In this document: piece by piece, positions 43,579-56,257 of the stretch | How positions within the stretch are numbered: the first letter of the stretch is position 1 | Layout: each line of letters begins with the position of its first letter | Source of the DNA: Lenzites betulinus | Lineage: Eukaryota > Basidiomycota > Agaricomycetes > Polyporales > Polyporaceae | Length of the DNA stretch: 64,000 nt | NCBI GenBank assembly: GCA_022264855.1 | Contig: JABYQU010000061.1 | Location: 124,001 to 188,000, forward strand | Direction: 5' to 3' | Made by a program: the position numbers and the translations under genes | Notes under the pieces: model-generated | Database searches by the model: none | The model's input: only the letters and a program-made list of their open reading frames with translations | What the model was told of the DNA's origin: nothing

Positions 43579-46042
43579 ATGCTCCTCCATCCTCCCCCGC
43601 GATCCGCCTCCTCCGCCATCGCCCACTACAACCTCCTCCCCCTCCACGCGCCCCCCGACCCCCGCGCGACCCCCCGCGCCCTCGCCGCCGTGGACGCCCC
43701 CCTCGACCACCCCCACGACTTCCACTATGTCCCCCGCCCCGCACCCGCACCCGTCCCCCACAGCCCCATGTACGCCCACCACCCGCACTACTACGACCCC
43801 GCCCCGTCCCCCACCGCCCAGCACCACCAGCAGCACGACTTCGACGCCCCGCGCCAGCACCCGCCCGCCATCCACACCGACAACCTGCTCTACCCCGCCG
43901 ACCACGCCGCCTACTCGCCGTCGCCCGCCTCCTCCCCCGCGGAGCACGCGTCCGCCCCCGCCGCCGCGCGCCCCTTCTCCTTCCCCCAGCCCATGAGCGC
44001 GCCCCACACCCAGCACGCGTTCCCGCCGCGCTTCGACCCCGCCGACCCCGGTGCCGGCACGGGCGCGCCCGCCCTCCCCCGCTTCCCCTTCTCCGCCCAG
44101 ACCCTCGACCGCCGCATGTCCGAGCCCGTCCTCGGCGCCGGCCGCCAGGCCTACCCGCAGCCCCCGCCCCCGCCCGCACACCACGACCCCTTCGCGTACG
44201 CCGCGTCCTCCTCCGCCAGCACCCTCCAGCCCTCCCCGCTCTCCCCGCGCCCGTCCTCCTCCTCCTACTCCTCCTACGGCTCCTACCCCGGCCACGAGCG
44301 CGACGCCAGCGGCGCCTCCCTCGCGCCGGACGCGTACCCGCCCCCCGCCGCGTCCGCCTGGGGCGCGGGCACGAAGCACGCAGAGCTCGACGCGGACGGC
44401 TCCCCGCTCTCCCCGCTGTACGCGGCGAGCGCCGCGAGCGGCAGCGAGGACGCGTCTGCGACGGGCCTCCCGTCCCCGCCCCTCCAGACGCACGGTTCGC
44501 CCGCAAGGCGCGGCTCCGAGCGCACAGCGGCGCGCGCGTCCCCCGCGGGGGTGACGGGCACGCCGCGCGTGGGCGGGAACGGCAAGACGTACTCGTTCGT
44601 GAGTCTGCCCGGGAACGCGGTGAAGAAGCGGCCGCGCAGGCGGTACGACGAGATCGAGCGGCTGTATCAGTGCAGGTACGTCTATCTCTGTCGCATTTCT
44701 GCCCCGTTGAGTGTGTTCTGTGGACTTGGTTTGTGCTTTTTTCTTTCTTGCCGCTGTGCTTTTTTTGCCGCGCGCGTCCCGCCCGTGATTATGTCTTTTT
44801 TTTTCCTTTGCGAACCTTTGCACTTTAATTTTTCTCCACCGGGGATGAAACTTGCATGCTGAGCGCGTCGTTGCTCCAGCTGGCCCGGGTGCGCAAAGGC
44901 ATACGGCACGCTCAACCACCTGAATGCGCACGTCACCATGCAGCGGCACGGCTCGAAGCGCAGCCCCAACGGTACGTCCCCCCACCCCCATCCCGCCCTG
45001 CTTCTCCCGCTCATCATTTCCGCCCCCATTCCCCATCCCCCTCCCCCGTCTGATCTGTCGATCCCCCGTCCATCCGCACATCCCCCTTACACCTACACCT
45101 CGCCCCCGCAGAGTTCAAGGAGCTCCGGAAGCAGTGGCGCCAGCAGAAGAAGGAGCAAGAAGAGCAGGACCGCGAGCGCGAGCGCGAGGCCGCCCACGCC
45201 CAGGCGCTCGCGATGCGCGAGCTGCACCAGCAGCACCTCGCGCACCAGGCACACCAGGCGCAGCTCGAGTACGCGCACGCGCACCACCCGCACAACGCCC
45301 ACCAGCACCAGCGGCACGTGCGCCGCCGCCTCAGCATGGTCGAGCCGTACCCGGACCCGCACTCGCTCGCGGGGCAGTACCTCCACGGCGGGTTTGCCGT
45401 ACCCCAGCACCCCCAGCACCCGCACCAGCAACAGCAGCAGCAGCAGCAGGGGGCAGCGGCGGGATGCCGCTGCAGGGCCCGGGGCATATGGGCCTCGACG
45501 CGCGGTACGGGCTGCCCTCGCCCGCGGACGAGATCGCGCACTTCCGATATCCGGGGCCGGCCCAGCAGCAGCAGCAGGCCAGTGCGCCCCCGATGGACGA
45601 CATCTACTTCCGCAACCCCGCCGACCCCGCGTGGGGCATGCGTGCGCCCCAGCAGCAACAACAGCAGCAACAACAGTTCTACTCGACGCAGGCCGCGTCT
45701 GCGGGGCCGATCACCCTCCCCCCGCCGCACACGCTCTCGGCCTCCGCCCCGAACCCCAGCCCGCTCTCCGCGTTCCCGTCGCTCGGCGTCGGCGTGCAAG
45801 GGGACGGCGGCGCAGGCCCGGGCGAGCCCGCGCCCGCGCCGGAGCTCGCGGCGCACGTCTCGCTCGGCTCGAATAGGCTCCCGCCGGACTCGACGCTGCT
45901 CACGCCGCTGCCGGGGTACGAGCCCGACGCGGACGCGGAGGAGGAGCGTGCGCGCGGGCGGGATGGCGCGCGGGAGTGGGAGCGGGGACGGGGGCGGTAT
46001 TATGCAAGCGGGGGGCAGGGGAACGGGCGGGACTATGAGTAG
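43579..46042 (+). CDS. single C2H2 zinc-finger transcription factor, CON7-like
   Basis: Three exons: 43579-44675, 44880-44971 and 45112-46042, about 710 residues. The N-terminal half is Pro/His/Ser-rich. The conserved core spans the introns: KTYSFVSLPGNAVKKRPRRRYDEIERLYQC, then SWPGCAKAYGTLNHLNAHVTMQRH, then FKELRKQWRQQKKEQEEQ. It has one C-x4-C-x12-H-x5-H finger flanked by a basic region and a Lys/Gln coiled helix. This arrangement resembles the CON7 family of conidiation and morphogenesis regulators, as I recall it. PolyQ runs lie near 45425-45450 and 45650-45677. The reading frame changes at the G run 45449-45453: one G may be missing, or an intron from about 45390 may remove the first polyQ tract. 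An earlier start at 43447 is possible but unconvincing. Codons are strongly GC-biased. Confidence 0.8.
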
Positions 46043-49000
46043 GCGCGTTCCCTTCTGCCAGATGTCGGGGCGGGAGGGAGGCGGGGAGTCGACGAGCTCG
46101 TCGGCTTGCCTCGTCTCGCTGTACGTCCCCGGCCCGTCCCCCCAGTCTCTGGCCTGTGAGTCTCGTCTGCCGACCCCCCCACCCACAGCTGCATGAAGCA
46201 GGTGCGCCCGTGTCCTGACGCCTTGGTCTACGACGCCCTGCCGTACCCCACACGCACCCGTTTCACCCCGTTGCCGCCCCAGTCGCCGTGCATAACGCAC
46301 ACCCAGGACGCCCAGGGCTCGTCCCTTCCGCCCCACGGCCGACCGCGTCCCGCTCTCGCCCAGCCTGCCAACGCCCTCCTCGCCGCCACCAATCTTCATC
46401 AATCTACCCACTCGCCCGCCGCCGATCGGGGGCCGCCCCCCGTCTGTTCACTGCTCCATCTCGCCATCACACCACCACACCCGGCGCGCCGCCCTACCCT
46501 CCTCCGCTCTACCCACCTGTGTCTGTCCGCCCGTCCGTCTGTCTGAGTACCTGTCTGTCTGTTTGCCACCACCGTTTGTGTCTGTCACACCCGCCGCCAC
46601 CAGCACCACCTTGTCAATGTCCTCCGCCCGCCCGCCCGTCCGCCCGTCCGCCCGCGCCCTGTTGTCCCATCTCGCCCAGCCCAGCCCATCGCCGGATCAC
46701 CCTATGATACGGACAGTGTATAGTCGGTTTATTGTGTACGTGTACGGTAGTAGATACCTCTAGTCCCTCCCGTTCTTGGTATACATAGCACAGCACGCCG
46801 CTTACTTGGTTAGCCTCTCTCCCCGCGCCGCGCCGCGCCGCGCCCTGCATTATATTCCTCTGGATCTCCTTCTCATTTCGCGCCCGCGGGCCGCCGACGT
46901 TACACCCCCTTACTTACCTAGTACATGCCCTATTCGCCCCCTTTCGCCGCGGCGCCGCGCCGCCCACTGTATCTCACCTCGCACCGAGTTGTACATAGTA
47001 CATATTCCGCCGCCGCGCGTGCGCGTGCGCTGCGTATTGCCACCACCCGCGTTCGAGTTCGAGTTCGAATTCGCGCGTTCGCGTTCCCCGCCGCTCTGAG
47101 GGTGTCTGGCGATCACACGCCCGGGTGCGTTTCGTGCGCACGCGCCTTCCCAGGAATTCCCCCGTCCGGAATTAATGCTCGCACAGGCCACAACTGCGTT
47201 CCACCGTCCTCCTTCCACCTTCCATCGTCCCCACCACTGGGAGGTTCCAGATCCCAGCGCGCGCGGCGCCAGTGCCCACAAGTGTCATGTCACCCTTCGC
47301 GTTCTCGTTCGCGCGCCCTGGGACTGCCCGCAACGATAGCGTCAACACGACCGTTACGTACGTGCGTACGCGCACCTTACCTACGCACCTGCCCAAGAAG
47401 TCCGAACGTCGCCCACCCTGGCCCCTCCCCGCGCGCGTGCGAGGTTGCTGTACGGTGTACACTGGGCCGTGTACAGCACGACCGACCCGCGCCGCCGGGC
47501 ACCCCCGCGCTGCACCGCACCGCTTGCGCCTGTACGTATACTTACAATGTCCATATGCACACGGCGGGCGTACATCAGCCCGCGCGCCGTCCAGCGAGCC
47601 CCCAGCGACATCATGCGCGCACAGGGACCGCGCGGCGCAGCCTCCAGCGCGCGGTGCCCGCCTTGCCCGTCTCGGTCTGCGCGCAGGGTCGCAGGCGTGC
47701 GTCGTGCAGGCGCGGCGTTTGACGTTGAGATTTGAGTCTAAGTCCGGGGTCTGAGCACCTTGTGCGCGACGCCGCGTCAGCACGCTCACGGGCACCCGAC
47801 GCGCGCGGCGCGATATGTATTTTATGTGCAGCTGGTGTACAGTCGGAGAGACAACGCGCAGACATCAGACACTGACACTCGAGAGAGAGAGGTCCGCGGA
47901 CGTCTGCGCGCGCCGCGCACATATGAATATTTGAATCAAGGCACGCCGTGCGCCAGTAAGAGACGGCGCGCTTGTCAGGCTCGTATCGCGCGCGCGCGCG
48001 TGGAGGCTGCGTGGCCCCGTCCCCAGGCCTCAGGCCTCAGGCTCAGGTTCCGAAGTATCCCCCAGGCTCGTCACTTGTCGCGCGTTCCACGTTCCGATTC
48101 AACTTCCCCAGGTTCGGCCGGCCTTCACGCCTCCAGGCTGGGCTGAACAGCGCGCCCCTGGCCCTGGCAGGGTGCCTGTCCTCTGTCCAATGTCGTCCAA
48201 AGCACGTCTCGCGGCGGGCGTGCGCGGCACGCCACGACGCACCGTGCCTGGGCGCGGTGCCGCGCGCGTGTCGCAGACTGGCCGTCACGGCTCGTCCTCG
48301 CCGTCGCCGTCGAGAGCCGCGCCCTGCGCGCGTCCGGACCCCGGAACATTGGCATCAGCGTGCGCAGGGCGCGCGGCTCGAGGCCGGGCTTTACTTATTG
48401 TCAATCAGGACACATCACCAGGAGTCAGGACTCACTGCTGCAGCGGAAGCCCGACCCGGTCGGGGGGCGGGCGAGCGGGCCCCTGCTGTCGGGACCGCAG
48501 GAGCGCGATCCACTGATCCATCATGCGCGGCATCAGGACGCACTGCGCGGGGCCCACTCAGGAGGCGTTCCCCTTCTGCTCGTTCTGCCCTTGCTCCTCC
48601 CGCTCGCTCGATCGGTGCGTGTGTGCCTTTGCTCTGGGCTCGGGAGTAGAGGCGAGAGCCTAGGCTGGGCGGTGTGTGGCTGAGGTCCGGGACCGAGGGC
48701 GCACGGCACCGCTGCGCTGGCCTTGTTGGTTGCGCGCGATCATCCAGATAGCCACACCGTCCCCAGACATACAATCCGGAATATGCAATATGTGATATTG
48801 CGAGGTTTCGACGCCGGCGTGTCTTGCGACTAATCCCGTTCCGTGCCGTGGGATGCTGCAGACATGTTGTGGATGCCTGTGAGTGTGACGCTCGAAGTTT
48901 GTCATCGGTGCTTCGTGAATTCGACATTTGACACCGACACTGCGCCGGCTGGGCACTGACAGTGACAGTAACAATGCTCCCCCCTGGCGCCGCCACCTTC

Positions 49001-52000
49001 CCGGGACGCGTGGGGCGGCGTAGGGCGGCAGAAGGCGGCGTCGGCCTGGCAGGATCGGTGGGGCCACCGCCGGAGAGACAGGGGGCGGGGATCAGACAGT
49101 TGTGGTGTTGTGTCCTGAGTACGACGACGGTTCTGGAAGGTGTGTTGCCATAGCCTTTTATCATTACTGGCGCCCGCCCATCCACTCAGACTGCAGAATG
49201 ATACACTGGCGGTTGCACAGGCACTCACATGTGTTTGTGCGGCGATGCCTTGGTGTGTGCCTGCGTGGCCGGGGCCGGAATATAAGGCGTACCCGGCGGC
49301 GGCCCCGCGTGCTCGCTGTCCTGGCTCATGGCACGAGCACATCCGGGCCTGCGTGGACCTCCGGAACACATATGCTGCTTTCGACCTCGGCGTGAAAGAA
49401 TGCCCGCGCGATGATAGGACGGGCGCACGGCGCACGCAAGGTCCACCCCTGGAGGCCCGGGGCGCGTGTATCTTGATTCTTGGGCACTGACAGGGCCTTG
49501 CTGGCGATAGCACGTGTGCGCCCTATCATTTCGTGAGGCACTGGCAGAGTCAAGTTGGATCCGCCTGTACGCAGTTGCGCCCGCGACGGGCTGGACGCGG
49601 TCGATAACGCGGTAACACCAGTCCGAGGATCCACACGCGCATGCACCGCTGTTAGCACACGCGTGCGCGTATCGATCCACAGAAGGAGTGCTGTGCCGGT
49701 GACGGAGATGGATCCGGGCCGGTGACAGAAGCAGCGGAGGGACATTGTCGATTTTCGATGTCAATATCATCGACTGGCGACGCGCACCCCGGTCTCGAAT
49801 CTCGACACCAACCGGGGGGCCGCGCTGGGATCACAACCCCGGCAGATGGCGAGCAATGAGGGGACACGGAGTGGTGACTCGCGTTCGCGCGAGGCTCGCA
49901 GGGTGCGTCGCGGGTCCCGACCGGCTCGCAGAAGTCGCTCAGACTGCGAGAAGAGGGGGCTGGGCTGCGTCCCGCATAGGCCTCCTACTGAATGCGCACT
50001 GCCCGTCATGCTCAGTTCGACACACCATGCACGACGCCTCGACGCACCATGATCATGCTGGACCTGTCCCCTCGTATGAGTGGGCCACACGGTCCTGCAC
50101 CCGGGACGGCGTGCGGGCGTGTTCGCATTCCCTACGCGTGATAGCGGCCGCGGCGGACGGAAGACGAGAAGCGCGGCGGCTCGCCGTCAGCTGGCTGCCG
50201 ATGCGTCATCGGGCCCAACCGCCGGGCGGTTTGTGGAGGTCACTGGGCCGCCCGCGTGAGCGTGCGCCCGTCGAGAGAAGTGTGGCCCGAAAGCGCACAT
50301 GGTTCTCATCATGCAGAGGTCGTATGGTGCACGGCCTGAGCCATGCAGGATTGACGAGTGCGGCGAGGTTCTGCGTAGGTCATCATCAGTAAGTTTCTGG
50401 CAGACGGATGAACTATCCCCGGATATCGCGAAGCTCGACGTCCAATGATGGTGACATCACGCAATTGTTTATGAGCCGGACCCGTGAGTGAGTTCCGGAG
50501 GGGTATGCATAATATGCCGTTACGAGTATTGCAGATATGCGCCTCCGGACCCTGCGCAATGGAAAGCCACAGGTGAAGGCTGCGAAGCTGCTCCTAATCA
50601 GAATCTGTCGTCGATCGGCTGAGGAGCATCATGTCTCGCTCCGCTGTTTGTTATCCCGAGCCGCGCAGCGTTGTCCGCGGACTGAAGCTGTCAAAGGCCT
50701 GGACTGGGAGAACCGTATAAACGCGGCTCGATAGCCGGAACACGCACCGTCGCAGTGGCGGCCGAAGACAATACCAAGAATCGAAGGCGGATGCGGGGAG
50801 TCTTTGGACGAGGCCAGAGCACGACATGCGTGTTAGGTCTGTTGAGAAGTAAAGCGTGCAGCCAGGTGATGCAGGAAGACGAGCGTTCGAAAAGGAGATA
50901 GCTGAAATGCCACGCCACCACGGGCGAAAGGGAAAGATGAATGGGGGTCCGCAAGGAGTGGGAAGAAGCGTTGAGATGACGCGGCAGGGAAGACGGCGAA
51001 GAACAGGTAACAATAAGCGGGAAGCAAGGTAGATGTGACCGAGCGCTAGTGAATTGGGATTCGGAAAGCACCGTCCCGGGGGATCGAAGCTCCTGTGTAA
51101 GTTCTAATTCATGCGAGCCTGGAAGCTTGAATGAGGGAATAAGAGAACGCGTAGATGAGAAGTAAATAAGACGAACCACGACCTTTCTTGGGAATAGAAG
51201 GGGCCGCTTTGAGATCTCAGTCGTGCACGGTCGCCCGGGAGAGACGAGAGACCGGCGTACCAGGGAAGATCCTACCTATTACCTCCGCGATGGAATACTC
51301 GTGCAGGACGGAGAAGACATAAGAAGGGCTTGTGTGCGAAGGGCGAGCTGAAATTTGGGGTAGGTGTTCGGTGTTGGTTGAGGCTTCGAATATGTCTTCC
51401 GTGCAGAGCCCAAGGGCTATTCAGTGTATCTATGTATGCATCTTGGCCGTTCACAACGAGCGGGTCTGTGGCTTGGGCTAGACTTGCAATTGCTGCACAG
51501 CGACAGCCGGCCTGGTGTCAATGCGCTGAGGAGCATCAGAGCATGCATCGGCCCGTTTGCCCGGGAACCACTTGGGTTGGGATGTGGAGGTTAAGGTCCA
51601 TTAGTATGAGCAGTAATTGAGCGGCAGTTACAGGGAGCGAAGTTGGCTGCGCACTTGCATTCAGATGGATGACTTGTGTGCACAAGTTCTCCAAAATTTG
51701 AACATGCTCTGATGGCACCCTGGGGACGTATTCCCATCCTTGCGATCAGCGCTGTGGGAGCCCATGGGGAGCGCCCCAGTATGTGCGTGGCCCTCTGAAC
51801 CGCAGTCGGGAATGCGCAGTGCAGGTAGCGTCATTAGATGTATGGAATGCTACTTTCGAAAAGGCTGCCTGAGAAGCTAGAGGCGCAACACGGGAACATC
51901 CGCCGCACAAGCGTGCTGTCGCTCTGAGAGTGGGGTCAATATAAGTTATCTGGAACGCGAGGTATTTGGATTGCGAAGCAGGCGTACGAGTAGGCGGTTT

Positions 52001-55000
52001 GACAGCGCGACAGACGCCAAATGCGAATTGCATGTCAACGAGCACGCCGTCGGCGTAGTTGCTCGCGTTTGCTCTTTCCGCCGAGCTGTTGCGGCGGCAG
52101 GATGAGAGTACTTGGGCGGAAAGAGGAGAGCACTCGACATCGCCCAGGTATAAGTATATGACGCCCATAGCGTTTTAGACTCTTGCAGGCGAGTCACGAC
52201 GTCGATGACCTGCCGCCTGAAAGTGCCGTCACTTGGCCCAAAGGAGTCATGAAGATACCGAACTGGTCAGAGGCCGATCCGGAGGCCAGGGTTGCGTTGT
52301 CTTCACACAGGGTGACGTACTTCGAGGACAAGCACCGATCGCGAGAACAAGTCGTCCCGAAATGGAGCTTGTCTTCGGCCAGAACGCCACCTTCCCAGGC
52401 GGCCATCGACGAGATGTTTGTGGCAAGATCTGACGAAAGGTTCTGTGGTTGTGTGAGAGCATGCCACACGGCATGTTCGGGACATCCGACTGCCGACACG
52501 AACGGAATACGACGTGGGCGAGATCACGGACGTCTGGAGCGTGGTAGAAAATGTATTGGAAAGGTGAGAGACGGGAAGGCGGCGTGGATTTCGAGGAAGG
52601 GACGCGGACGCAGGGCCGTGGCGGCGTGATGGGGACGTCAAACAAAGAGCAAGGGCTGCATCCAGACGTGAGTTTCATCTATCCGTTTTCTCTTCCCGTC
52701 TTGCTTCGCGGCAGTCCCCTTGATCATGCCCTCCTGCAGCCTCAGGTTCGTCGTGGTGGCGCCTCGCCGGTGCGGTCGCGCAGCGGCTGGTGGCTGCAGT
52801 GACGAGAAGCGTCGGAGTGTACGGATTGCAGCTCCGAGCGTACCCGAGAGCCGATGTACAAGCCGGCCGTGTCTGGAAGCGCAGGGCGGGCGAGAAGGGC
52901 GCAGAGGCGAAGCGGGCGTGGTCGAGGAGGGAAAGATGAAAGCGATTCGGCGAACGCGTGTGACGCGCGCTGATCTGCGGGGTTGCTTCTCGAATTCCAG
53001 AACGCGACTGTGCTCATCACGTTTCAGGGAAGGAGAACCATCTTTGCATTTCTGCCACTTCCACGCGAGCCCGACCCGGGGGCACGGATCGGGTCATCGG
53101 GTGTCTGGAACAGGCGGTCCCCGACGCATTGGAACGTCGCGTCAAGACTACGAGCGCCGTGCGCGATCCCCAGATCCGATCTTCCCACCCGCGCCCGACG
53201 CCTCCTCCCAGTCCTCTGCCGCGCTCGGGCCTCTCTGCCCACCCGTACGTTTACTCTCGACGCCACCCAGTGCCTCGAGCAACCCCGACAGCTTCGTCTC
53301 TTCCTCCACAACCACCACGAGATGCCCAAACTTGTGTTGTAATATCTTCACCCGACACCGCCCGTGCCCGCTCAAGGGGGATGGCACAACACGCCGCTCT
53401 GTACAAGACGTAGCGGCTGATTGCGCCCGCAGCACCAGCAAAGTGCAATCTTACTTCTCGTCCATTTCCCAGATTTTTTTCGCCGTTATTTTCTGTCTCA
53501 GACGGCAACCATCATGGCGCGTGGCCACATAGGCACCTACACCGACTCTATTGAGCGGAGTAGGCGCATTGCCCGCCGCCCTTCGGCCGTTGGCTAGGAC
53601 ATATATTGTAAGTCTCGTATCTCTTGTCCGTTACACCGAGCGTCCGGATCTGACCTTGCGAGCAGTCCTCCAACAAAGATCGCAGCCCCTAGGCATGCTT
53701 TAACCGCATGCCCGTTTGCCGTCTGTTCGGAACATTCCTTCACGCATGATGTAGTGTCCTTGTTCCCTACGTGTCTTCGGCTTCGTGGCCTAGCAGTGCC
53801 CGCCGCATGCCGGACGTGAAGCTTGTGAGCTACGTGCGCCCGTTCGGACGTGAAAGACCCAAACTTGCTGATCAGCCGCTTTTTTCCCGCACGCCCGCTG
53901 CCGCCGTACCATCATATGTCTAGAGCTGGTACTCTGCATGCATTATCCGACGTTGACGAATCCAGCAATGTCAAGCCGCTGTAGAATCCGTCAATCAAGG
54001 TTCCGCCCGCGGTGCTCTAGCGCCGCAGAATTCCGAGCAGCGTCGACGTCCTGGATGCTTCCTGTCGATCGGAGTCAGCCCATACAGTGTTCCAAGTGAA
54101 GCAGCTATTACCTATCTGCTCGCATTCAACATAGGCCAGAACAGAGGTCTCTGCAACTCGCAGAACAATATCTCTCGGGGACGGGATATACCCCGAATAA
54201 ACAACTTGGCGATTGCATGCTCACACTTGACGCCGCGGGCGTCCAGAGGTAAGTTTTGATTCTTTCCGCCACCCTGTATAATATTATTCATCATTGTCTT
54301 TGCAGACGCCCTCACATCTCACAACTGACGTTGTGGCGTCAGGTTTGCCCCACCTGACCAGGGTGTGACATCTCAGCCATGTTTAAGAGGCGCGGCGCGG
54401 TGCGTCTGCCAATCGATCACGATCGTCTAACATAATCTGACACTGGCGAAGCGCTCAGAAGAGCACAAACCGGGGCCCTTATCGACCTCGCGCCTGCCTA
54501 GAACACTACGGACTGTCGAAGTGCGTCCCGGACGCCGCGCCGCACCACCATCGGGGCGACTACTGCTCCAGCATGGGCGACAACGTCTGCGAGTTGAGGC
54601 GTATTGCCCCCGTCTGCTCGGCAGGCAATTTGAAAGCGGACGGGGTGCGCTGACAGTGCTCTCCGCGACATCGCAACCTCGCGCAATCCCCGTCGTCAGA
54701 CGGCCGTGCCCCGCTGGGGCAAGCCGCATGTGCTGTGGCGGCCATGGAACTTGCAATATCGCATGTCCCTTACGCTTCTATGATCATGCTAATTCTCACG
54801 TTCACCACGGCTCTCCTCGGTATACCTCAGGGGGTCAAATGACGACAATAGCTGGCCCATAGATGAACGTCTAAAGTGAAAATAGGTGTGCAAATATACG
54901 AAGGTTCAATGCACCTCCGCGAGCGGACGATCGAAGCAACCCTGACGCTCACATACACACGCCGTCTTCCTATCACATAGCGTCGTCTCCGACACGCGAA

Positions 55001-55836
55001 TGAACAATAGGATGTGGCCATTCCGCGCTCGCGCAGCCTCTGGGGCACTCGACGCCCGGGTCATCCGTACGCCCCCAACCACCCAAATCTTCTCCGCCAC
55101 GCCCCCCCGCGTCTGCGCCTCCACCTTCCAGGCGACCGATCCAGGACCCTGCGCGAAGTTTTCGCCCGCCCGTCCACGCACGCAATAAGTGATAAGTGCA
55201 CTGTCACTGCATACAAGACCCGAGCTCCGAGCGTCGCCGGACGCCCAATGCGCCGCTGCGCACGGCAGGTGCACGTACGGGGCAGGTGCGGCCCGTGCGG
55301 CGGGGGCGGGCGCGCCAGTGTGGGTCGCGACTCTGCGGGCTGTCGTCTGGGCTCCGGCGTGCGCGTCTGGCGGGTGTAATTGTGCTGCCGGGGCGCGGGG
55401 CTCTGGGAGTTGGGACGGCTGCCTGGTGCCAAAGGTCGCACCGCCGTAGCGTACCAGTCGGAGGCGCCAGTCTTCAGAGCGAGGGGGTGCGAGCTCCTCA
55501 CGAACGGGTGGTTGTTCATCCATGTGACACACGTTTGCGACAGGATGCACCTAGATGCTGCGACCGTGGCCGTGGTGCTATAGCACCTGTTGTTGTCGCA
55601 AACATCATTGGCTGTAAGGTAGACAATTCCGCGCTTGGTCATACGTGCTAGCTGTTGATTCAGACAACAAGTCAAGTGGATTTTTAGCTCTTCGCTTGTG
55701 GTATATATACGCCCTTGGAATGTATCGCATAGGCTCGCGCGCAACATCCTCGCCGTTTTTGATGAACACCAAGATATACTAGGTTTCCTACCAGCATCGT
55801 TAACGTCATAATATCCTGTAAGCATGTGAAGTTAAT
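46043..55836. other. 9.8-kb stretch without a convincing gene
   Basis: The first kilobase should be 3' UTR of the C2H2 gene and contains short tandem tracts (GTCT near 46530-46562, CCCG near 46625-46655, CGCGC near 46820-46842). 47-50.4 kb is GC-rich with scattered frames lacking domains. 50.5-53.6 kb is of moderate composition; on the minus strand at 51.7-52.7 kb there are disconnected F-box-like scraps. 53.6-55.8 kb shows nothing. No repeat family or RNA gene was recognised. Confidence 0.45.
51740..52680 (-). pseudogene. possible eroded F-box-like coding remnant
   Basis: Minus-strand fragments in different frames read PFQYIFYHAPDVRDLAHVV, then HAVWHALTQPQNLSSDLATN, then VTRLQESKTLWASYTYTWAM. 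The first resembles the start of agaricomycete F-box domains, but the frame breaks within 30 bp and no intron arrangement joins the pieces. It may be a decayed gene or a coincidence. Confidence 0.2.
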
Positions 55837-55920
55837 GGCCTGGTGGTCTAGTAGTATGATTCCTTCTTAGGGCTTAGAGCAATCTGGAGGAGGTCCCGGG
55901 TTCAATTCCCGGCCAGGCCC
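55837..55920 (+). tRNA. tRNA-Pro (anticodon AGG), second copy, 12-nt intron
   Basis: Folds as the copy at 20955-21038, with the same 72 mature bases and discriminator C. Its intron after position 37 is CTTAGAGCAATC, clearly different from the first copy's. A T4 run at 55927-55930 is the likely Pol III terminator. It lies convergently to the F-box/RCC1 gene, whose stop is 338 bp away. Confidence 0.93.
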
Positions 55921-55926
55921 TGTACC

Positions 55927-55930
55927 TTTT
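55927..55930 (+). terminator. Pol III terminator of tRNA-Pro copy 2
   Basis: TTTT six bases past the discriminator base. It is short but adequate for RNA polymerase III. Confidence 0.65.
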
Positions 55931-56257
55931 GCTTCGCGCCCTCCCGGTCCCCTCGACATCCTGAAGGAAGTAGGGTATACTCCTCCTGGCCACGGTGTCG
56001 GAATGCATCCAACATACTGGGCTACATCAATGTTAATGAGGGCTCCAACGGAACTAACTCGCAATTTCCGGAACGGAAGGGCAATAAACGCCTATAGTAC
56101 TTGTTGTCGAGTTCTTCTGCGGGAACTTTACACGTAGAATAGCATGATCCTTCACCGCACTTTTTACAATGCACTGTTTTAACGGAGCGATTCCTATTGA
56201 AGTACCAGTACATTCTATAGTACAATGCATCCTTTTGTATTCCTCTCACTCTGGAAT

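Noticed and set aside
42947..44506. 519-codon minus-strand ORF (Arg/Gly-rich)
   Set aside because: Antisense shadow of the GC-biased C2H2 gene and its purine-rich upstream region.
43528..46411. Two long minus-strand ORFs (43528-45081 and 45014-46411)
   Set aside because: Mirror images of the C2H2 exons; the plus strand carries the zinc finger and the proper splice sites.
52720..53532. 270-codon plus-strand ORF
   Set aside because: Low-complexity Arg/Ser/Pro composition, competing frames on both strands and no motif.
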